Assembly (NCBI RefSeq): GCF_014395225.1
Contig: NZ_CP060723.1
Span: forward strand, 4,774,001-4,838,000
Direction of reading: 5' to 3'
Origin: Pedobacter roseus
GTDB lineage: Bacteria > Bacteroidota > Bacteroidia > Sphingobacteriales > Sphingobacteriaceae
DNA: 64,000 nt
Part shown: piece after piece, positions 59,624 through 64,000 of the stretch
Layout of the letters: each line of letters starts with the position of its first letter
How positions within the stretch are numbered: the stretch's first letter is position 1
Notes under the pieces: generated by a model
What the model saw: the letters and a program-made list of their open reading frames with translations, nothing else
Told to the model about the DNA's origin: nothing
Databases searched by the model: none
Position numbers and translations under genes: made by a program

Positions 59624-60763
59624 ATGAAAAAATTCAGTTTCTTCATCTTTCTGTTTTGTGCCGTCAACAGTTTTGCACAAGATTCTACCTATACCCGTAA
59701 TGTAGTAAACACACTTACATCAAAAACATTTTGGGGCAGGGGTTACACCAAAGAGGGTATGAAAAAAGCTGCCGATTATATTGCTGATGCTTATCAGAAA
59801 ATCGGCTTATCACCAATGGGTACTCATTACAAACAAGATTTTGCTTTCCCTGTAAACACCTTCCCTGGAAAAATGATGGTAAGCATTAATGGGAAAAAAC
59901 TTGTTCCCGGTAAAGATTTTATCATCAATAACGAAAGTCCGGGTATTAAACAAAAAGCCAATTTAACTCAAATTGATAGCCTGAATTACCAGGCAATACC
60001 ATCATTAACTATTTCATTAAAAGACAAACTTACCTGGTCGGTAGCTACTGAAGTTGGCGAAGTAACAAACATCCAGGTTAATAAAAAATATTTTACCGCT
60101 ATTCCAAAAGAAATCAGCGTTGAAATCGAAAACAAATTTATCCCCGATTTCCACGCAGCAAATATTTGTGGACTGGTTAAAGGAACTAAATATCCCGATT
60201 CACTTTTAATCATTACCGCACATTACGATCATTTGGGTGGAATGGGTGCTGAAACCTTTTTCCCCGGGGCAAATGATAATGCCGCAGGCGTGGCTACTCT
60301 ATTGAGTTTAGCCAAATATTATGCTGCCCATCCCCAGCCCTACTCCATTGGTTTCATCTGTTTTGCAGCTGAAGAAGCAGGCCTTTTGGGGTCAAGGTAT
60401 TTTGTAGAAAATCCGCTGGTTCCCTTAAGCAACATTAAATTCCTCCTTAACCTCGATCTGGTTGGAACAGGTGAAGCCGGAATGACTGTAGTTAATGCCT
60501 CTGTTTACCCCAAGGCCTTTGCGCAGCTCAATGCCATTAATAATGAACATCATTACATTTCCAAAATCAATTCGAGGGGTAAAGCGGCCAATAGTGATCA
60601 TTATTTCTTTACCGAAAAAGGAGTTCCCGCATTTTTTATCTACACCCAGGGCGGTCCTTCAGCCTACCACGATGTATTTGATAAAGCAGAAACCTTGCCC
60701 CTTACCGAGTATAAAGATCTCTTTAAACTGATTGTTGGTTTTAACCAAAAACTCATGGAATAA
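59624..60763 (+). CDS. Secreted M28-family aminopeptidase
   Basis: A 379-residue exported zinc peptidase without the large PA insert of the enzyme at 12274. The signal peptide ends near NSFAQ. The metal ligands are visible: His in TAHYDHLGG, Asp in GANDNAAGVATLLS, Glu-Glu in CFAAEEAGLLGSRYF, Asp in LNLDLVGTG and His in NSDHYFFTEKGVPAFF. It probably degrades peptides in the periplasm. It stands alone. Confidence 0.87.
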   Translation: MKKFSFFIFLFCAVNSFAQDSTYTRNVVNTLTSKTFWGRGYTKEGMKKAADYIADAYQKIGLSPMGTHYKQDFAFPVNTFPGKMMVSINGKKLVPGKDFIINNESPGIKQKANLTQIDSLNYQAIPSLTISLKDKLTWSVATEVGEVTNIQVNKKYFTAIPKEISVEIENKFIPDFHAANICGLVKGTKYPDSLLIITAHYDHLGGMGAETFFPGANDNAAGVATLLSLAKYYAAHPQPYSIGFICFAAEEAGLLGSRYFVENPLVPLSNIKFLLNLDLVGTGEAGMTVVNASVYPKAFAQLNAINNEHHYISKINSRGKAANSDHYFFTEKGVPAFFIYTQGGPSAYHDVFDKAETLPLTEYKDLFKLIVGFNQKLME

Positions 60764-60848
60764 CCCCATTTACAGGACGAAAAGCTTAAACCGCTATCCC
60801 AACATTTGATATTAAGCCATCAACACCTTAATTTCCATTTTACCAAAT

Positions 60849-60878
60849 TGGGATAATATAATCCGCCTTTGGGATAAT
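60849..60878 (+). promoter_or_regulatory. Direct-repeat activator site TTGGGATAAT x2, 20 bp apart
   Basis: TTGGGATAAT occurs at 60849-60858 and again at 60869-60878, exactly 20 bp apart, on the same DNA face. ATCCCAA lies inverted at 60796. A -7-like CATCTTTG follows at 60906-60913 with no TTG at -33, so the repeats would lie around -50 to -70. This resembles a dimeric activator site for the next gene. Confidence 0.5.
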
Positions 60879-60932
60879 TAAATATAGCGGGCAGGTGCGT
60901 ATGCTCATCTTTGAATCAACAAAAACGAAACA

Positions 60933-62012
60933 ATGATGAAAACTATACAAAAACTTAGCCTTGCATTTTTACTGTTAACCGCAATTGCGTTTAAATCGAG
61001 TGCTCAAAATCAAATCGAAATTGTAATTGTTGGCTCTGGCCACGATAATTCTAAATCGACACAAAATTTTCAGACCATCATCCATAAGTTGAAAAACTTT
61101 AAACCTGATATGGTTTTTGGCGAATATTTACCAGAGGCAGATTACGCTAAACTTGAAGAAAGCAATTGGGCGATGAAAGTTTTTAAAAAAGGTCATGATT
61201 ACATCGAAAAACTAAATCCGGAAACGCCAAAAAATATTACTTCTCAGATTAAAAAAGACCAGAAAGCACTTTCATCTTTTGCTTACTATCATAAAACCCG
61301 GATGAACCTGGTAGTAAACTATGCTAAAAACTGGGACAGGGCAAATGCAGAATATCAGATTTTTATCCTCCAAAATTACATGAAAAATAGTTTCGGTAAA
61401 GAAGAACAGGCTGAGTATGCAAAAATGTTCGGCAGCGTAGATTCTTTAAAAAAAGTAGGTTTATATAGAACAGGGAGCGAATACAGCAAAATATATTTCC
61501 CGCTTATTTATCAATTGGGTCAAAATCAGATTTATAAAATGGATTGCCAAACTTATGATAAACCATGGAGTGAGGCCTGGGCTAAAACCGATTCTTTATA
61601 CAAAATCATGATCAATAAAGCCAAGGCTGATAGCACTTCGGCTGAAGCAGCAACCGTTAAAGCCATAGAAACCTATTGGAGTTATAGCGAAGACGAATCG
61701 AAAGTTTTTAATGCCGATCCGTATGCCGGCATGAACACGGTGAAATATGGGTTGCTGGATGAAGCCTGGAACTTTTACGGAGGTACTCATTTTTATGGTT
61801 ATGCGGGTTTTCCTACCGAATCGGTAAAAGCGATGATTGCCCAATGGACCTTAAGAAACGAAGGCATGTGCAAAAACATCATTGAACAGGCAAAAGCGAA
61901 AAAAGCTAAAAGGGTTATTGTGGGAGTTGGCGCCTCGCACCGCAAGTGGATGGAAGAAATTCTGGCTAAAAACCCAGCGGTAAAAATTATTAATTATAAC
62001 GATCTGCACTAA
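60933..62012 (+). CDS. DUF5694 / TIKI-TraB-like exported protein
   Basis: A 359-residue exported protein (signal peptide ends near SSAQ). It shows GSGHDN near the mature N-terminus, DMVFGEYLPEADYAKLEE near residue 55 and GVGASHRKWMEEIL near the C-terminus. This G-x-x-H / E / S-H-x pattern fits the TIKI/TraB-ChaN superfamily, members of which can be metal-dependent hydrolases, and I recall DUF5694 for this group. The true activity is unknown. Two ATGs are adjacent; either could be used. It is a single gene with a terminator at 62033. Confidence 0.7.
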   Translation: MMKTIQKLSLAFLLLTAIAFKSSAQNQIEIVIVGSGHDNSKSTQNFQTIIHKLKNFKPDMVFGEYLPEADYAKLEESNWAMKVFKKGHDYIEKLNPETPKNITSQIKKDQKALSSFAYYHKTRMNLVVNYAKNWDRANAEYQIFILQNYMKNSFGKEEQAEYAKMFGSVDSLKKVGLYRTGSEYSKIYFPLIYQLGQNQIYKMDCQTYDKPWSEAWAKTDSLYKIMINKAKADSTSAEAATVKAIETYWSYSEDESKVFNADPYAGMNTVKYGLLDEAWNFYGGTHFYGYAGFPTESVKAMIAQWTLRNEGMCKNIIEQAKAKKAKRVIVGVGASHRKWMEEILAKNPAVKIINYNDLH

Positions 62013-62032
62013 ATTAACAATATGCTCAACTG

Positions 62033-62062
62033 GCCTCCTTGCAATGCAATGGAGGCTTTTTT
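62033..62062 (+). terminator. Terminator after the DUF5694 gene
   Basis: GCCTCC (62033-62038) and GGAGGC (62051-62056) pair around TTGCAATGCAAT, followed by six T residues. Confidence 0.78.
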
Positions 62063-62203
62063 CTTTTTAAGCTTGTAATTTTTACGTTGTTATTTGCAAA
62101 TGCAGGATAATCGGTCTATTTTTAAACTAAAATATTAGTTATTTAGCTTTGCATGCAACATACATAGGAATTTTGCGTCAGCCTTTTAAACAAACATCTA
62201 ATC

Positions 62204-62234
62204 CATCACATTTTTAGTCCAGTTCGTCACATTT
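62204..62234 (+). promoter_or_regulatory. Direct-repeat activator site CRTCACATTT x2, 21 bp apart
   Basis: CATCACATTT (62204-62213) and CGTCACATTT (62225-62234) are 21 bp apart. A -7-like TAATTTTA follows at 62260-62267, about 22 bp before the ATG. The pair would cover about -63 to -33, typical of an activator that replaces a -33 element. LytTR-type regulators bind such two-turn direct repeats, but the factor is not known here. Confidence 0.5.
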
Positions 62235-62288
62235 ATTGATTCCATAAAAAAATAGCCGATAATTTTAGGTTCCTTATTTAATACCTAC

Positions 62289-64000
62289 ATGAAGAAACTC
62301 CTACTTTCACTTGCCTTTAGCCTAATTATATTCAGCCTGTTTGCCCAAAAAAATGGAAGCATTACCGGGATATTAGCTGATAGCGCTAACCACAAAACCA
62401 CTTTAAATTATTCGACTGTTTCAGTTTACAAAGTTGGCGACAGCGTATTAACAACCTATAAGCTGTCAGACGATAAAGGTGTTTTTAAAATCAATGGCCT
62501 TGCCACGGGTGTAAAATACCGCATAGTGGTAACGGCATGGCAATATGGAACTTTTAGAAAAGAAGTAGAGCTAAGCGCAGCCAACCCGGCTTTAAACCTC
62601 GGCACACTTTACCTTTCTACAAAAGCGAACGATTTAAATGAAGTGGTAATTTCAGCAGAGCGCCCGCCCGTAATTGTACGTAAAGATACCATTGAATTTA
62701 ATGCAGAATCATTTAAAACCCTGCCATCAGCAGTGGTAGAAGATCTTTTGAAAAAATTACCCGGCGTTTCTATCGCTGCCGATGGTTCTATACAAGTTAA
62801 TGGAAAATCGGTAAGTAAAATCCTGGTGGATGGGAAAGAATTTTTTGGCGGCGACCAACAGATTGCAACCAAAAACCTGCCTGCCAATATTATCGATAAA
62901 GTGCAGGTAGTAGATGATAAACAGGCTAAAAGACGAGATCCGGATCTTACTGCAGCAGAAATCCCTCAGATTATCAATTTAAAACTGAAAAAAGCCATTA
63001 AAAAAGGTGCTTTTGGCAAATTATATGCTGGTGGAGGTTTAAAAGAACTTTATCAGGCCGGTGGATTGATGAACTTTTTCAGGGATACCACGCAGGTAAG
63101 TGTATTGGCTTATGGCAACAACATCAATCAGCCCGGTTTTAACCCCAATGATGTACAGCGTATCGGTGGATTTAACCGAAGCGGTGTAAACTCCATGATG
63201 ATGACCTCCGGAGGTTATTTCGAGTTCAACGGAATTAGTTTTGGCGGAAGTTATAATGGCGTTCAAACTTCATCGGGCGGTGGTTTTAATTTTAATACGA
63301 TCAACAAAAAAGGAATCAAATTTAATACGCAGTATTTCTTCGGAAAGTCCAACAACCTTTTGGAAAAACTTTCCAACACCAACCAAACCCTGGGCACAGA
63401 CCGATTAATTACCAACGCTAATGAAAATACCACTTCTCTTATTCTAAAGCACAATATTGGTGGGAAATTAGACTGGCAGATCGACTCTTTAACACAGCTC
63501 ACCATCGAGCCTGCAATTGTATTAAACTCCAATAATTCGATAAGTAAAGTTTATTCGGACAACAACAATGCAAATAACCAGTTGATTAATACGCTCGAAA
63601 ATTTGAATGATAGAAACAGTTCCGGTAATAAATATCAGTTAAGGGCCGATCTTAGTAAAGATTTTAAGAAAACAGGAAGATCATTTAATCTCGGCACCGA
63701 TATTTCTGCAAGCCCAAATCCGACTGTTAATTACAATAGAAGCAACAGTATTTTTTACCTTACTCCTTCTACATCAGAAATTGACCAGTTAAGGGACAAT
63801 ACAATCAATAATTTCAGGGCTTATATTTATACCAACTATACTGAACCCATTGGCAAAAAACTTAACTTTAAAGTAGATGTAAGTGGAAACATTATCAACA
63901 ACGAAAACGCATTAAATACTTTTTACCGCAATCCGGCCAATCAACTGTATGATATTGTGGTGCCTGATTTATCGCAAACAGTTAAACAGGCAGGATTTAA
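62289..64000 (+). CDS. Outer-membrane beta-barrel protein with carboxypeptidase-like N-terminus (cut by window end)
   Basis: The first 570 residues of a large outer-membrane protein; it remains open at base 64000. A signal peptide (LLLSLAFSLIIFSLFAQ) is followed by a CarboxypepD_reg-like domain (about residues 22-105). A TonB plug-like part comes next (RKDTIEFNAESFKTLPSAVVE, LPGVSIAADGSIQVNGKSVS, ILVDGKEFFGGD), then the start of the barrel, rich in Asn and Ser. This architecture is that of the outer-membrane beta-barrel family 3 proteins of Bacteroidota, which lack a classical TonB ligand assignment. Direct repeats lie just upstream. Confidence 0.85.
   Translation, partial: MKKLLLSLAFSLIIFSLFAQKNGSITGILADSANHKTTLNYSTVSVYKVGDSVLTTYKLSDDKGVFKINGLATGVKYRIVVTAWQYGTFRKEVELSAANPALNLGTLYLSTKANDLNEVVISAERPPVIVRKDTIEFNAESFKTLPSAVVEDLLKKLPGVSIAADGSIQVNGKSVSKILVDGKEFFGGDQQIATKNLPANIIDKVQVVDDKQAKRRDPDLTAAEIPQIINLKLKKAIKKGAFGKLYAGGGLKELYQAGGLMNFFRDTTQVSVLAYGNNINQPGFNPNDVQRIGGFNRSGVNSMMMTSGGYFEFNGISFGGSYNGVQTSSGGGFNFNTINKKGIKFNTQYFFGKSNNLLEKLSNTNQTLGTDRLITNANENTTSLILKHNIGGKLDWQIDSLTQLTIEPAIVLNSNNSISKVYSDNNNANNQLINTLENLNDRNSSGNKYQLRADLSKDFKKTGRSFNLGTDISASPNPTVNYNRSNSIFYLTPSTSEIDQLRDNTINNFRAYIYTNYTEPIGKKLNFKVDVSGNIINNENALNTFYRNPANQLYDIVVPDLSQTVKQAGF

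Noticed and set aside
62144..62151. TAGCTTTG as the promoter of the barrel gene at 62289
   Set aside because: It fits the -7 consensus but lies about 140 bp upstream without a -33 TTG. The direct-repeat-linked -7 at 62260 is better placed.

Overview
The window looks like a chromosomal segment from a Bacteroidota bacterium of the Sphingobacteriaceae, most like Pedobacter. Reasons: A/T-rich sequence; starts preceded by A-rich stretches rather than Shine-Dalgarno sites; promoters of the Bacteroidota type (-33 TTG, about 20 bp, -7 TAnnTTTG); TonB-dependent receptors with a carboxypeptidase-regulatory-like N-terminus; a fused E1 alpha/beta dehydrogenase; and an arginine pathway using an acylated-ornithine carbamoyltransferase. 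I ran no searches; names rest on motifs and remembered families.

Layout. 1-13.9 kb is housekeeping: rsmA (cut by the edge), pdxA, an MFS carrier, a sulfurtransferase, then DUF177/YceD-rpmF-plsX-fabH-accB-accC (ribosomal protein L32 plus fatty-acid initiation), an LVIVD lipoprotein, tatC, rpiB and a secreted M28 peptidase. 14-24.7 kb holds a LutB-like Fe-S protein, the fused 2-oxoacid dehydrogenase E1, adenine deaminase, an SprT-like protein, a GxxExxY protein, a Pif1-like helicase and prfC.

24.8-31.7 kb is the most interesting part: a predicted RNA-repair and RNA-surveillance island. A WYL regulator is divergent from a TROVE (Ro60/Rsr) protein. Between them lie two matching 25-bp inverted-repeat operators. 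Downstream of TROVE, an ~800-bp gap without a credible protein gene contains five tandem Y-RNA-like units sharing the pattern N6-UGYC-GU-N8/9-GUUACUUCG, each with pairing ends. The first two carry a circularly permuted tRNA mimic (T-arm, capped acceptor stem, D-arm), the next two only a T-arm, the last none. Two overlapping nucleotidyltransferases and the RNA ligase RtcB follow on the same strand.

31.9-49.7 kb, mostly on the minus strand, is a near-complete arginine cluster (argH, argE, proC, argB, argF', argD, argC, argG) with a GNAT acyltransferase at its head. It is interrupted by cargo: a RelE-like toxin-antitoxin pair, two four-helix-bundle proteins flanking argD, a frameshifted YhcG-type nuclease, a cupin, a second GNAT and a plus-strand S9 peptidase. 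ArgF' has Val at the residue that separates acetyl- from succinyl-ornithine enzymes, so the route may use succinylated intermediates. A 44-codon leader ORF lies upstream of the cluster.

50.3-64 kb is envelope biology: a DUF4397 lipoprotein, a five-gene probable iron-uptake operon (two TonB receptors, DUF4198, PepSY membrane protein, DUF6607-like) behind a Fur-like palindrome, an M28 peptidase, a DUF5694/TIKI-like protein and a truncated outer-membrane barrel gene, the last two preceded by direct repeats about two helical turns apart. Throughout, intergenic DNA carries degenerate arrays with a strict 7-nt period and several palindromic repeat families.
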